64,000 nucleotides of DNA from Porphyrobacter sp. CACIAM 03H1 (GTDB taxonomy: Bacteria > Pseudomonadota > Alphaproteobacteria > Sphingomonadales > Sphingomonadaceae). Each line of letters begins with the position of its first letter. Positions within the stretch are counted from its first letter, which is position 1. The stretch covers positions 1,798,764 to 1,862,763 of the forward strand of contig NZ_CP021378.1 in the NCBI RefSeq assembly GCF_002215495.1, written 5' to 3'. The notes below the pieces were generated by a model that saw only the letters and a list, made by a program, of their open reading frames with translations, did not search any database and was not told the origin of the DNA. Shown piece after piece: positions 7,901-16,143 of this stretch. The position numbers were made by a program, and so were the translations under genes.

Positions 7901-9240
7901 CCGGTCTCTCCCTTGATGGTGCTGAGTGTATCATGCCAGCGGCGCGCGGCATCCCCCGCGACGATCCGGGCGCGGGCGCGGCGCTGGAGTGCGGGTGGCT
8001 CGAGCGCCGCCGCGTCGAGCGGGATCGCATGGGCGGCGCTCGCCTCGTACCACGGCGCGAAGAAGGCCTCGACGCGGGCGATGGCCCAGGCGCGCTGGAG
8101 ATAGGCGCCGAAGCGGTCGGGCGTCATGTCGGGATAGAGCCGCTCCGGGTCGCCCGGCGGCGGCGCGGGCCACAGGATCGCCTCTGCCCCGAGCGCCAGC
8201 GCCGTCGCCTCGATCGCGCCTTGCAGATCGTCGAAGGGATCGGACTGGCCGTGGCCGGGAACGTCGAGCGCAAGGGTGCCAGGCTCCGGATCGGCCATTT
8301 CGCTGGCGGGCGCATGGAGCACGAGACGGTCGGCGCCGCGCGCGCCCTTCCAGTGGATCAGGCCGCCTTGCAGAGCGACCCAGCCTTCGTGCGCATCCTC
8401 GGCGATGGGAGGGCAGGGCGCATCGCCACCGTGCCGGCGCAGGAAGGCGAGGCTGGCGTCCTGATGCTCGGCGGGGGTGGCGACTTTCCTCGCCTCCCAC
8501 CCGGCGGGCATCGGCCCGAGACGATCGATATGCGCCTGCAGGGGATCGCCGGCATAGGCGCTGATCAGACAGGGCGGCACGGCAGCATCCGCAGGCGGAA
8601 TGTCGCGCGGCGCGCGCAGCACCGCGCCATAGCCCGCCTGATAGGCATTGCCGGCCTCCAGCATCTCCATCACCGCCTGCGCCACCCGTGCAACATCGGC
8701 ATGGGCCCCGGGCAGCCGCGCTTCCTCGCGCGTGTCGAACCACGGGAAGATCCAGCTCTGTTCGAGCATCCGGTTCCACAGCCAGGCGAGGTGCTCGCCA
8801 TAGGGCGCGGGGTGGAACTCGGGCAGGTAACGCTCCCCGAAGATGCGCATCTCGGCCTCGCTCCAGATCGCGTAGCCGCCGACCGCAAGCGCGCGGAACC
8901 GGTGCGGCTGGCGCTTAAGCGCGGTGACGAGGATGATGCCGCCCGAATGGAAGCCGTAGGCGGGGCAGCAACCGATCCCGAGCGCATCGATCGTCTCGCA
9001 CAGCGCATCGGCGAAGTCGGCGATCTCGGGCTGGCCCGGCAGCGGATCGGACAGGCCGAAGCCCGGCGTGTCGGGCGCGATGCAGGTGAAATGCTCGCCC
9101 CACTGGCGCATCAGCGGCTCGTATTCGGCCGAGGATCGCGGGCTCTGGTGGACCATCAGCAGCGCCGGACCCCTGCCGCAGCGACGGTAGTGCACGCGCC
9201 TGCCGGTGCCGGGGATCGTCAGCATGTGCCGCGTTATCAT
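7897..9240 (-). CDS. Alpha/beta hydrolase, possibly with a degenerate second hydrolase half
   Basis: With the ATG at 9240 the protein has 447 residues, much longer than single-domain members. The N-terminal half is a clear alpha/beta hydrolase: LLMVHQSPRSS oxyanion region, PDTPGFGLSD, and nucleophile elbow GFHSGG with S99. The second half contains TLALDVPGHGQSDPFDD and an LGAEAILWPA strand, as in the start of another hydrolase fold but without a nucleophile elbow. An ATG at 9225 is an alternative start; neither has a strong ribosome-binding site, and the operator ends only 10 bases upstream of 9240. It is the first gene of the leftward operon. The substrate is unknown: ester, C-C or enamide cleavage are all possible. 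Confidence 0.83.
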   Translation of the reverse strand: MITRHMLTIPGTGRRVHYRRCGRGPALLMVHQSPRSSAEYEPLMRQWGEHFTCIAPDTPGFGLSDPLPGQPEIADFADALCETIDALGIGCCPAYGFHSGGIILVTALKRQPHRFRALAVGGYAIWSEAEMRIFGERYLPEFHPAPYGEHLAWLWNRMLEQSWIFPWFDTREEARLPGAHADVARVAQAVMEMLEAGNAYQAGYGAVLRAPRDIPPADAAVPPCLISAYAGDPLQAHIDRLGPMPAGWEARKVATPAEHQDASLAFLRRHGGDAPCPPIAEDAHEGWVALQGGLIHWKGARGADRLVLHAPASEMADPEPGTLALDVPGHGQSDPFDDLQGAIEATALALGAEAILWPAPPPGDPERLYPDMTPDRFGAYLQRAWAIARVEAFFAPWYEASAAHAIPLDAAALEPPALQRRARARIVAGDAARRWHDTLSTIKGETG

Positions 9241-9250
9241 GGCGCAAAAG

Positions 9251-9262
9251 TTGTCCGGACAA
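9251..9262. promoter_or_regulatory. Operator 2, shared by divergent operons
   Basis: A perfect TTGTCCGGACAA palindrome lies between the leftward hydrolase operon (start 9240) and the rightward isochorismatase operon (start 9343). Read leftward, 24 bases including the palindrome are identical to those at operator 1. One bound repressor could control both operons; its closeness to the leftward start suggests direct blocking there. Confidence 0.82.
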
Positions 9263-9342
9263 ATTTCACTCGACAAGCCTCTACGCCCGTTTATTGTCCC
9301 GTGTCAAAGCGGAATCGAACAGGTGCGAGGGACAGCCCGGAC

Positions 9343-10026
9343 ATGACGGAATTGATCGGCACGAGAATGATTTCGGACGGCAGGACCGCGCGCCAGCTGT
9401 TCGATGAGGTGATGGCGAACCCCGCCCGCCGCAAGTTCGGTTTCGGCAGCAAGCTCGCCATCGTCAATGTCGATGTCCAGCAGGCCTATACCCGTATGGA
9501 CATGTTCAGGACCGCCTACGAGACCGACCCGCGCCAGATCGAATACATCAACACGATCAGCCGCCTGGCGCGCGAGCGGGGGATGCCGGTGGTGTGGAGC
9601 CGCGTCGCCTACAAGGCCGATGCCGGGGACGCAGGCGTGTGGGGCACGCGCACCGATACCGAGGACAGCCTGCAGAACATCAAGTACGGCAGCGAGCGCC
9701 ACGCCTTCGACCCGCGCTGCGACATTCACCCCGACGATCTCGAATACACCAAGCGCATGCCGAGCGCCTTCTTCGAGACCCCGCTGGCGAGCTACCTGAC
9801 CTTCCACCGGGTCGATACCGTGGTGGTGACCGGCGGTTCGACCTCGGGCTGCGTGCGGGCCACCGCGGTCGATGCGCTGAGCCACGGCTACAGGACCATC
9901 GTCCCGATCGAGACCTGCGCCGACAAGCACGAGAGCTACCACTTCGCCAACCTCACCGACCTCCAGCTCAAATATGCCGACGTGGAGCCCGTGCAGGCGG
10001 TGATCGACTGGCTGGAGGCGCGCTGA
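9343..10026 (+). CDS. Isochorismatase-superfamily amidohydrolase
   Basis: The protein has 227 residues. The Asp-Lys-Cys triad of cysteine hydrolases of this superfamily is visible: D44 in VNVDVQ, K137 in TKRMPSAFFET and C170 in GSTSGCVRATAVD. The family includes N-carbamoylsarcosine amidase, nicotinamidase, maleamate amidohydrolase and RutB, so cleavage of an amide or carbamoyl group is likely. The ATG at 9343 follows GCGAGGGAC. A long antisense reading frame runs in phase upstream but is not coding. It is the first gene of a five-gene operon and its stop overlaps the next start (TGATG). Confidence 0.87.
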   Translation: MTELIGTRMISDGRTARQLFDEVMANPARRKFGFGSKLAIVNVDVQQAYTRMDMFRTAYETDPRQIEYINTISRLARERGMPVVWSRVAYKADAGDAGVWGTRTDTEDSLQNIKYGSERHAFDPRCDIHPDDLEYTKRMPSAFFETPLASYLTFHRVDTVVVTGGSTSGCVRATAVDALSHGYRTIVPIETCADKHESYHFANLTDLQLKYADVEPVQAVIDWLEAR

Positions 10027-10907
10027 TGCGGGAAGGTGCGGGCGACCCGGAGCTTTACGACTACCATCCCTACAATGCCCGGCCGAAGATCATCTGGCCG
10101 GGTGGCAAGACAGTCGCCGTGTGGGTCGCGCCCAATCTCGAATACTACGAGTTCGACCCGCCCGTTCACCCCAAGCGCAAACCGTGGCCGCGCCCGCACC
10201 CCGACGTGGTGGGCTTCTCGCACCGCGACCACTCCAACCGCGTAAGCCACTGGCGCATGGCCGAGGTGATGAGCCGCCACGGCTTCCCCGGCTCGGTCAG
10301 CCTGTCGGTCGCGCTGTGCCAGCACCATCCCGAAGTGGTCGCCGATGCGGCGGCGCGCGGATGGGAGTTCTTCAGTCACGGCATCTACAACACCCGCTAT
10401 TCCTATGACATGACGGAGGAACAGGAACGCGCGATCATCGAGGATTCGATCGCCACCGTGCGCGCGGCCACGGGGCAGACGATCCGCGGCTGGCTCGCCC
10501 CGGCGCTGACCCACACGCCGCGCACGCTCGACCTGATCGCGGAATACGGGCTCGACTATACCTGCGATCTCTATCACGACGATCAGGTGCAGGAGGTGAA
10601 GGTGGCGAAGGGCCGGCTGGCCTCGATACCCTACAGCCTCGAGGTGAACGACCACTACGGCTTCTTCGTCTACAACATGAGCGGGCGCGAATATGCCGAG
10701 ACGCTGATCCGCCAGTTCGAACGCCTGGCGGCCGAGGGCGAACGCTCGGGCACGGTCATGTGCATTCCGCTGCACGCCTACCTGATCGGTCAGCCGCACC
10801 GGATCGGTCCCTTCGAGGAAGCCCTGCGCCACATCGCCGCCGATGGCCGCGCATGGATCGCGCGGGCGGGCGAGATCGTCGATGCGTGGCGGGAGCAGGT
10901 CGGATGA
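10026..10907 (+). CDS. Polysaccharide-deacetylase-fold (NodB/PuuE-like) hydrolase
   Basis: The protein has 293 residues and no signal peptide. It shows the (beta/alpha) barrel layout of cytosolic NodB-fold hydrolases: KTVAVWVAPNLEYYEF as strand 1, FFSHGIYNTRY near residue 117, and IRGWLAPALTHTPRT. The classical TFDDG metal site of sugar deacetylases is absent, as in PuuE allantoinase and cyclic imide hydrolase. Ring opening of a cyclic amide or imide is therefore more likely than sugar deacetylation. It is coupled by overlaps to the amidohydrolase before and a second family member after. Confidence 0.85.
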   Translation: MREGAGDPELYDYHPYNARPKIIWPGGKTVAVWVAPNLEYYEFDPPVHPKRKPWPRPHPDVVGFSHRDHSNRVSHWRMAEVMSRHGFPGSVSLSVALCQHHPEVVADAAARGWEFFSHGIYNTRYSYDMTEEQERAIIEDSIATVRAATGQTIRGWLAPALTHTPRTLDLIAEYGLDYTCDLYHDDQVQEVKVAKGRLASIPYSLEVNDHYGFFVYNMSGREYAETLIRQFERLAAEGERSGTVMCIPLHAYLIGQPHRIGPFEEALRHIAADGRAWIARAGEIVDAWREQVG

Positions 10908-11818
10908 GCACGCTGCCCGAAAGCTACACGCAATATCCGCTGCGCCGCGAAGGCTATGACCATGATCTCTACGAATGGTCGAACATGCACGCCCGCCCGC
11001 CGCTGCGCTGGCCGCAAGGGTCGGTCGCGGTGTGGGTCTGCGTCAGCCTCGAATGGTTCCCGATCATCCTCGGCGGCCCTTTCGCCGCGCCGGGGCACAT
11101 GGTCACGGCCTATCCCGACTACCGCCACTACACCGCCCGCGATTACGGCAACCGGGTCGGGGCGTGGCGCTTCCTCGAGGCGTTCGAAAAGGCCGGGGTA
11201 AAGGCGAGCTTTGCCACCAATGCCGCGATTGCGGAACGCTATCCCGAACTCGTCGCGGGGTTGTCGGCAGGTGGTCACGAGGTCATTGCCCATTCGACCG
11301 ACATGAACGGGACGGTGGATTCCACCCTCGATCCCGACGCGGAGCGCGCCCTGGTGGCCGATGCGATGGAGCGGATCGAGCGCGCCAGCGGGGTGCGCCC
11401 GACGGGGTGGCTCTCGATCGCGCGCCAGCAGAGCTTCGCGACGCCCGGCATCCTCAGGGATCAGGGGCTAACCTATTGCTGCGACTGGGTTAATGACGAG
11501 CTGCCCTATCGCTTCGCCAATGGTCTCATCAACCTCCCGCTCAACCACGAGCTGTCCGACCGCCAGATCATCACCGTCCAGCAGAAGAGCGCCGACAGCT
11601 GGGCCGAGAGCTTGCGCGACGCCTTCGACTGGCTGGCCCGGGAGGCGGCGGAACAGGGGGCGGGGCGGATGCTGCCGATCCATATAACGCCGTATATCAT
11701 GGGCTTGCCTTACCGCATCGGCGCGCTCGAAGGCCTGCTCGCCGATCTTGCCGCGCGGCCCGAGGCGTGGTTCGCGCGTGGGGACGAGATCGTTGCCGCG
11801 TGGGAGGCGCAGACATGA
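10904..11818 (+). CDS. Second polysaccharide-deacetylase-fold hydrolase
   Basis: The 304-residue protein is a divergent paralogue of its upstream neighbour: SVAVWVCVSLEWFPI for strand 1, GNRVGAWRFLEAFEKAGVKASFATN, GGHEVIAHSTDMNGT and GWLSIARQQSFATPGIL. The second block keeps a conserved His in the HEVIAHS context. It lacks a signal peptide and the TFDDG motif. The adjacent pair may form a heteromer or act on related ring compounds. The gene overlaps both neighbours by 4 bases. Confidence 0.85.
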   Translation: MSTLPESYTQYPLRREGYDHDLYEWSNMHARPPLRWPQGSVAVWVCVSLEWFPIILGGPFAAPGHMVTAYPDYRHYTARDYGNRVGAWRFLEAFEKAGVKASFATNAAIAERYPELVAGLSAGGHEVIAHSTDMNGTVDSTLDPDAERALVADAMERIERASGVRPTGWLSIARQQSFATPGILRDQGLTYCCDWVNDELPYRFANGLINLPLNHELSDRQIITVQQKSADSWAESLRDAFDWLAREAAEQGAGRMLPIHITPYIMGLPYRIGALEGLLADLAARPEAWFARGDEIVAAWEAQT

Positions 11819-13233
11819 AGGCGCGCAATCCCCGCACCGGCGAGGCGGATTTCGCCTTTGCCGAAAGCACACGCGCGCAGATCGCCGCCGAAGCCGCGCG
11901 GCTGCGCGCGGTGCAGCCCGCATGGGAATCCCTCGGTCCGGAAGGGCGCGCAGCGGTCATGATGCGTCTCGCCGATGCCGTCGAAGCGTCGGCAGGGAGC
12001 ATCATTGCTGCCCTGTCGGTCGACACCGGACGACAGGCGATAGCGGCGATCGAGGTGCAGGGGTTCATCGCCAACATCCGCCGCTGGGCGAAACGCGGGC
12101 CCGAGTTGTTCGCCGGGTTCGAGCGCGGCCCCAAGCCGTCGCTGACGCCCGGGATAGAGCTGGTCACGAATTACAGCGCCGTCCCGCTGTTCGGGGCGAT
12201 CGCGCCGTGGAACTTTCCGGTGGTGCTGAGCCATATCGACGCGGTGCCCGCGCTGATGGCGGGATCGGCCACGCTGGTGAAGCCGTCCGAAGTCACCCCC
12301 CGCTTCGTCGAACCGATGCGCGCGGTGCTGGCCCGGGTGCCGGACCTTCCGCTTGCCTATGTCATGGGCGGGGCGGACGTGGGACAGGCGCTGATCGAGG
12401 AGGTCGACTACGTCTGCTTCACCGGCTCGACCGTGACCGGCCGCAAGGTCGCCGAGGCCGCCGCGCGGCGATTGATCCCGGCCAATCTCGAGCTGGGCGG
12501 CAAGGATCCGATGATCGTCACCGCCGGTGCCGACCCGGTATGGGCCGCGCGCGTGGCCTTGCGCGCCTCGATCGTCGCCACCGGACAGGCGTGCCAGTCG
12601 ATCGAGCGCATCTATGTCGCGCGTGCCATTGCCGAGCCCTTCCTCGCCGCGCTCGTCGCGGGAGCGCAAGGTGTGCGTCTCACGCATCCCGATCCGGCGA
12701 GCGGACACCTTGGCCCCTTCATCTTCCCCGACCAGGCCGACAAAGTGCAGGCGCAGATCGACGCCGCCGTCGCCGAGGGTGCCCGGGTGCTGGCAGGCGG
12801 CACGGTCGAGCGGCTGGAGGGCGGGGCCTATCTGCGCCCGACCGTGCTGGTCGATGTCACGCCGGCAATGGCGGTGATGCGCGAGGAGACCTTCGGCCCC
12901 GTGTTGCCGGTGACGGTGTTCGACACGATCGACGAGGCGATCGCGCTCGCCAATGACAGCGACTACGGCCTGTCGGCGGCGGTGCTGGCGGGCTCCCTCG
13001 AAGAGGCATCCGCGATTGCCCCGCTGCTCGATGCCGGCGCGGTGTCGCTGCAGGACGGGGCGCTGACCAGCATGGTCGGCGATGCCACCAACCTTTCGCG
13101 CAAGGGTTCGGGTCTCGGGCCGAGCCGGATGGGCGACAGCGGGCTGACGCGCTTCCTGCGCGAACAGGCGCTTATCCGCCAGACCGGCACGCCCTTGACG
13201 ATCGATGCCTATGCCGAAAGGGGCAATGCATGA
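11815..13233 (+). CDS. Aldehyde dehydrogenase, NAD(P)-dependent
   Basis: The 472-residue protein carries the full aldehyde dehydrogenase signature: PWNFP at 131-135, FTGS at 202-205, general base E226 in LELGGK, and nucleophile C260 in GQACQSIERI. The length and motifs match the soluble ALDH superfamily, succinate-semialdehyde or benzaldehyde dehydrogenase type. It should oxidise an aldehyde intermediate to the acid. It starts inside the stop of the deacetylase-fold gene and ends over the start of the MDR oxidoreductase gene. Confidence 0.92.
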   Translation: MKARNPRTGEADFAFAESTRAQIAAEAARLRAVQPAWESLGPEGRAAVMMRLADAVEASAGSIIAALSVDTGRQAIAAIEVQGFIANIRRWAKRGPELFAGFERGPKPSLTPGIELVTNYSAVPLFGAIAPWNFPVVLSHIDAVPALMAGSATLVKPSEVTPRFVEPMRAVLARVPDLPLAYVMGGADVGQALIEEVDYVCFTGSTVTGRKVAEAAARRLIPANLELGGKDPMIVTAGADPVWAARVALRASIVATGQACQSIERIYVARAIAEPFLAALVAGAQGVRLTHPDPASGHLGPFIFPDQADKVQAQIDAAVAEGARVLAGGTVERLEGGAYLRPTVLVDVTPAMAVMREETFGPVLPVTVFDTIDEAIALANDSDYGLSAAVLAGSLEEASAIAPLLDAGAVSLQDGALTSMVGDATNLSRKGSGLGPSRMGDSGLTRFLREQALIRQTGTPLTIDAYAERGNA

Positions 13234-14267
13234 TGCGCGCATGGGAGATCGGGCCGCGCAACATCGGCAGCCGGGGTATCGGCGGGTTGCGGCTCGCCGA
13301 GCGTGCCGCGCCCGATCCGGGGCCGGGCGAGGTGCTGGTGCGGGTCATCGCCGCAGGGCTCAACTACCGCGATCTGATGGTGCTGCGGGGGCAATACGGA
13401 ACGGGTGTGCCCGACACCCGCGTTCCCCTGTCAGATGGCGTCGGAGAGGTGATCGCTCTGGGCGAGTGCGTGACCGGCCTCAAGCCGGGCGACCGGGTGA
13501 TCGCGCCGCATTTCCTCGGCTGGCGCGACGATGCGGCCTATTCCCCCGCGGTGTTCGCGCAGGACATGGGCGTGAGCGCGGATGGCTGGCTGGCCGAACG
13601 GATCGTGCTCCCTGCGGCTGCGGCGCTCAAAGTGCCGGAGGGGGTCGGGGACCAGACCGCCGCGAGCCTCGCCGTGGTCGGCGCGACGGTGTGGCACGCG
13701 ATGGTTGCCTTCGGCGGGGCGGGTGCGGGGAGCCTCGTGCTGGTGCAGGGCACAGGGGGGGTCTCGATCTTCGCGCTGCTTCTGGCCAAAGCCCTCGGGG
13801 CAAGTTTCGCGATCACCTCGTCGAGCGACGACAAGCTCGCGCGCGCACGGGCCATGGGCGCCGATTACGCGATCAACTACAAGGCCCGGCCCGACTGGAG
13901 CGCGGCGCTGCTGGAAGCGACAGGCGGGCGCGGAGCGGACGTGGTGGTCGACACGCTGGGATTCTCCGCGCTGGGAGAGACCATCGCCGCCTGCGCGACC
14001 AATGCGCGGATCGGAACGCTCGGCGCGCTCGCGGGATCGCCGCAGGATGTCGCCGGCGCGAGCCAAGGCGCGCTGATCGGCAAGAACATCGCCATCAAGG
14101 GCATCGCCAGCGGCAGCCGCGCGATGCTCGAAGCCGCGCTGGCGGTGGTTGCCGAGCGGGGGATAGCGATCCCCGTCGATCACGAATTCGCCTTTGCCGA
14201 TGCGCCCGCAGCCTTTGCCTGCCTCGACAGCGGCAGCCACTTCGGCAAGATCGTGATCCGGACCTAG
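13230..14267 (+). CDS. MDR-superfamily oxidoreductase (quinone/enoyl reductase type)
   Basis: The 345-residue protein has an N-terminal GroES-like domain with AAGLNYRDLMVLRGQYG and GDRVIAPHF, then a Rossmann domain with VLVQGTGGVSIFAL near residue 170. The catalytic zinc cysteine of true alcohol dehydrogenases is missing (NYRD replaces it), which places it with zinc-free quinone or enoyl reductases. It is the last gene of the 9343-14267 operon and its end overlaps the convergent gene at 14264 by 4 bases. The start is the first of two consecutive ATG codons. Confidence 0.88.
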   Translation: MMRAWEIGPRNIGSRGIGGLRLAERAAPDPGPGEVLVRVIAAGLNYRDLMVLRGQYGTGVPDTRVPLSDGVGEVIALGECVTGLKPGDRVIAPHFLGWRDDAAYSPAVFAQDMGVSADGWLAERIVLPAAAALKVPEGVGDQTAASLAVVGATVWHAMVAFGGAGAGSLVLVQGTGGVSIFALLLAKALGASFAITSSSDDKLARARAMGADYAINYKARPDWSAALLEATGGRGADVVVDTLGFSALGETIAACATNARIGTLGALAGSPQDVAGASQGALIGKNIAIKGIASGSRAMLEAALAVVAERGIAIPVDHEFAFADAPAAFACLDSGSHFGKIVIRT

Positions 14268-14989
14268 CGTTCCAGTTCGACCAACTCGTAGCGGTTCATC
14301 ATGTAGCCGTCGATCGCGCCATAGACGAAGACCGAATCCGCGTCCGCCGTCACCCACATGTCGTAATCGGGGTGGGTCTTCCCGCCCATGCCGTCACCGC
14401 TGTCGTCGACGAAGCGGAAGTGGCGGCAGGCAAAGGTGCCGGCGGCGACGGTCTTTTCCGCCTCGCCGACATATTCGAGCGTGATGAACACCTCGGCGAG
14501 CTGCGGCGGGGTGGCGCCACGGTGGTCAGGTGAGGGGAGGAAGACCCTGAGCCTGCGCCTGTGCGGCCCCTTGCTGACATCCATGATCCGCGTCAGGAAT
14601 CCGTCGCCCGCAATCGGGTGGGTGCCGAAGCCGTCGAAGGCGCCCACGTCCTCGCGCAGTTCCGAATTGCGCCCGATCGAAGGCCCGTAGCTCTCGCAGG
14701 ACAGGGTCCCGGCAGCCGCGTCGTGACGCATCCAGCCCGAGCCGAGGAATTCGTCGCCCACCGTCAGGTGCACCAGCAGGTTCTGCGGCACCATGCCCGG
14801 GCCGATGTGATAGGTCACGTTGCGCAGCACCGTGGGATCGGGCTCCTCGATCTCGCACTGTGCGCTCATCACCACCGAGCCATCGGCATGGTGCGAGAAG
14901 TTGAACCACTCGCGCCCTCGCTCGCGCCCCTGCCATTCGGGCTTGGTCGAGGTGTAGCTGATCCGTCCCCTGACATTCCTGTGCCGCAT
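14264..14989 (-). CDS. Uncharacterised 241-residue protein
   Basis: No signal peptide or membrane segment is visible. The protein is rich in Gly, His, Phe and Asp, with a likely beta-sheet pattern (GRISYTSTKPEWQGRERG, WFNFSHHADGSVVMSAQC, YHIGPGMVPQNLLVHLTVG, FACRHFRFVDDSG, YDMWVTADADSVFVYG). I do not recognise the family. It is the last gene of the leftward operon that starts with the TonB receptor, and its start overlaps the nitrilase stop. A ligand-binding or isomerase role is a guess. Confidence 0.7.
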   Translation of the reverse strand: MRHRNVRGRISYTSTKPEWQGRERGREWFNFSHHADGSVVMSAQCEIEEPDPTVLRNVTYHIGPGMVPQNLLVHLTVGDEFLGSGWMRHDAAAGTLSCESYGPSIGRNSELREDVGAFDGFGTHPIAGDGFLTRIMDVSKGPHRRRLRVFLPSPDHRGATPPQLAEVFITLEYVGEAEKTVAAGTFACRHFRFVDDSGDGMGGKTHPDYDMWVTADADSVFVYGAIDGYMMNRYELVELER

Positions 14990-16143
14990 CAGATCACTCC
15001 TGCTTTGGCGAGCCGTTCGATCACTTCGGCCTGCGCGCGTTGAAAGTGGTCGCGGTCGGGAACGGCGGGCTTGCCGCCCTCCATCATGCTGTCAGGGCCG
15101 CGGAAGGGTTCGGCCGCAGCGGCAAAGCTCTGGGCGAACAGCGCCGGGCGCTGGCGGGCGAGGTAGTTCGTCATCGCCGGCGTGCGGCGCGCCTCGCGCA
15201 GGCCGGGAAGGTCGATGGCGGCAAAGGCGGTGAAGGTCTCGCCTTCGCCCGACTGGGCGATCACCCGGCCCTTCCAGTCGACCACCTGGCTGTTCCCATC
15301 GGCACTCGCCAGCGGCATCGCCGTGCCCGAAATTCCCGCCGTATTGGCCGAGACGACATAGGCGAGGTTCTCGAACGCGCGGGCCTGCTTGGCGATGTCC
15401 TTGTGGGTCGCGAGCGGCGAGCCGATTTCCGAGGAAGAATGGCAGAACACCTCCGCTCCGCGCAGCGCCAGCGCGCGGGCGATTTCCGGGTAGAGGATTT
15501 CCTCGCTGGCGATGCAGGCGAGATTGCCGATGTCGGTCCGCGCGACGGGAAAGACGCCTTCGAGCCCGTATTTGTCGAGATAGGCTTCCCACACATCGTG
15601 CGGGGAGGGGGCGAACATCGAAAGCAGCCGCCGGTAACGCAGGACAACCGCTCCCGAAGGGGCGATGATGAAGCTGGTCTGGAAGTAGAAGTCCGGAAAC
15701 GCCGCGTCGGTCTCGTAGGCGTTGCCGGCGAGAAACACCCCCAGCCTCTGGGCCACGCCGCCAAGCGCCTCGTACTCGGGCCCGTCGGCCGCGAAACCCA
15801 CGCGCGCGGCGAAATCGGGGATGGAGATGCGTCCCGGATAGGACGTGAAGAGATACTCCGGCAGCACCACGAGCTTGACCGGCTTGCCCGCATACTGCGC
15901 GACGAAGATCGCGCTGGTGCGGATCTGGTTTTCGAGTTCGGCGATGTGCGCGAGGATCGCCGCGCGCGCTGCTGCAATGTCAGGCAGCCGCTCGAGCGAG
16001 CGCGCGGTCAGTTGCATCGCCATTGCGGAATAAGAGGCGGTCTGGGTCACGTCGTCTCCTTGAGCGAATGCGAGCGGTGCGCGGGCGAGGGCGGCTGCGC
16101 CCAATCCTGCGGCAAGCGTGCGGCGGCGGTCAATCAGCGGCAT
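14989..16143 (-). CDS. Nitrilase-superfamily (carbon-nitrogen hydrolase) protein with Tat-like signal and altered triad
   Basis: The 384-residue protein has an N-terminal DRRRTLAAGLGAAALA segment that looks like a twin-arginine signal, suggesting export. The C-N hydrolase fold follows: glutamate E96 in VVLPEYLF and cysteine C210 in LACIASEEILYPE. The place normally held by the catalytic lysine (YRK) reads YRR, with R172. If aligned correctly, the triad is Glu-Arg-Cys, which could mean altered chemistry or loss of activity. It overlaps the flavoenzyme gene by 14 bases. Confidence 0.83.
   Translation of the reverse strand: MPLIDRRRTLAAGLGAAALARAPLAFAQGDDVTQTASYSAMAMQLTARSLERLPDIAAARAAILAHIAELENQIRTSAIFVAQYAGKPVKLVVLPEYLFTSYPGRISIPDFAARVGFAADGPEYEALGGVAQRLGVFLAGNAYETDAAFPDFYFQTSFIIAPSGAVVLRYRRLLSMFAPSPHDVWEAYLDKYGLEGVFPVARTDIGNLACIASEEILYPEIARALALRGAEVFCHSSSEIGSPLATHKDIAKQARAFENLAYVVSANTAGISGTAMPLASADGNSQVVDWKGRVIAQSGEGETFTAFAAIDLPGLREARRTPAMTNYLARQRPALFAQSFAAAAEPFRGPDSMMEGGKPAVPDRDHFQRAQAEVIERLAKAGVI

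Noticed and set aside
7933..9342. Long rightward reading frame in phase with the isochorismatase gene
   Set aside because: It is antisense to the alpha/beta hydrolase gene, has low-complexity Arg/Gly/Ala/His-rich composition, and the recognisable protein begins only at 9343.
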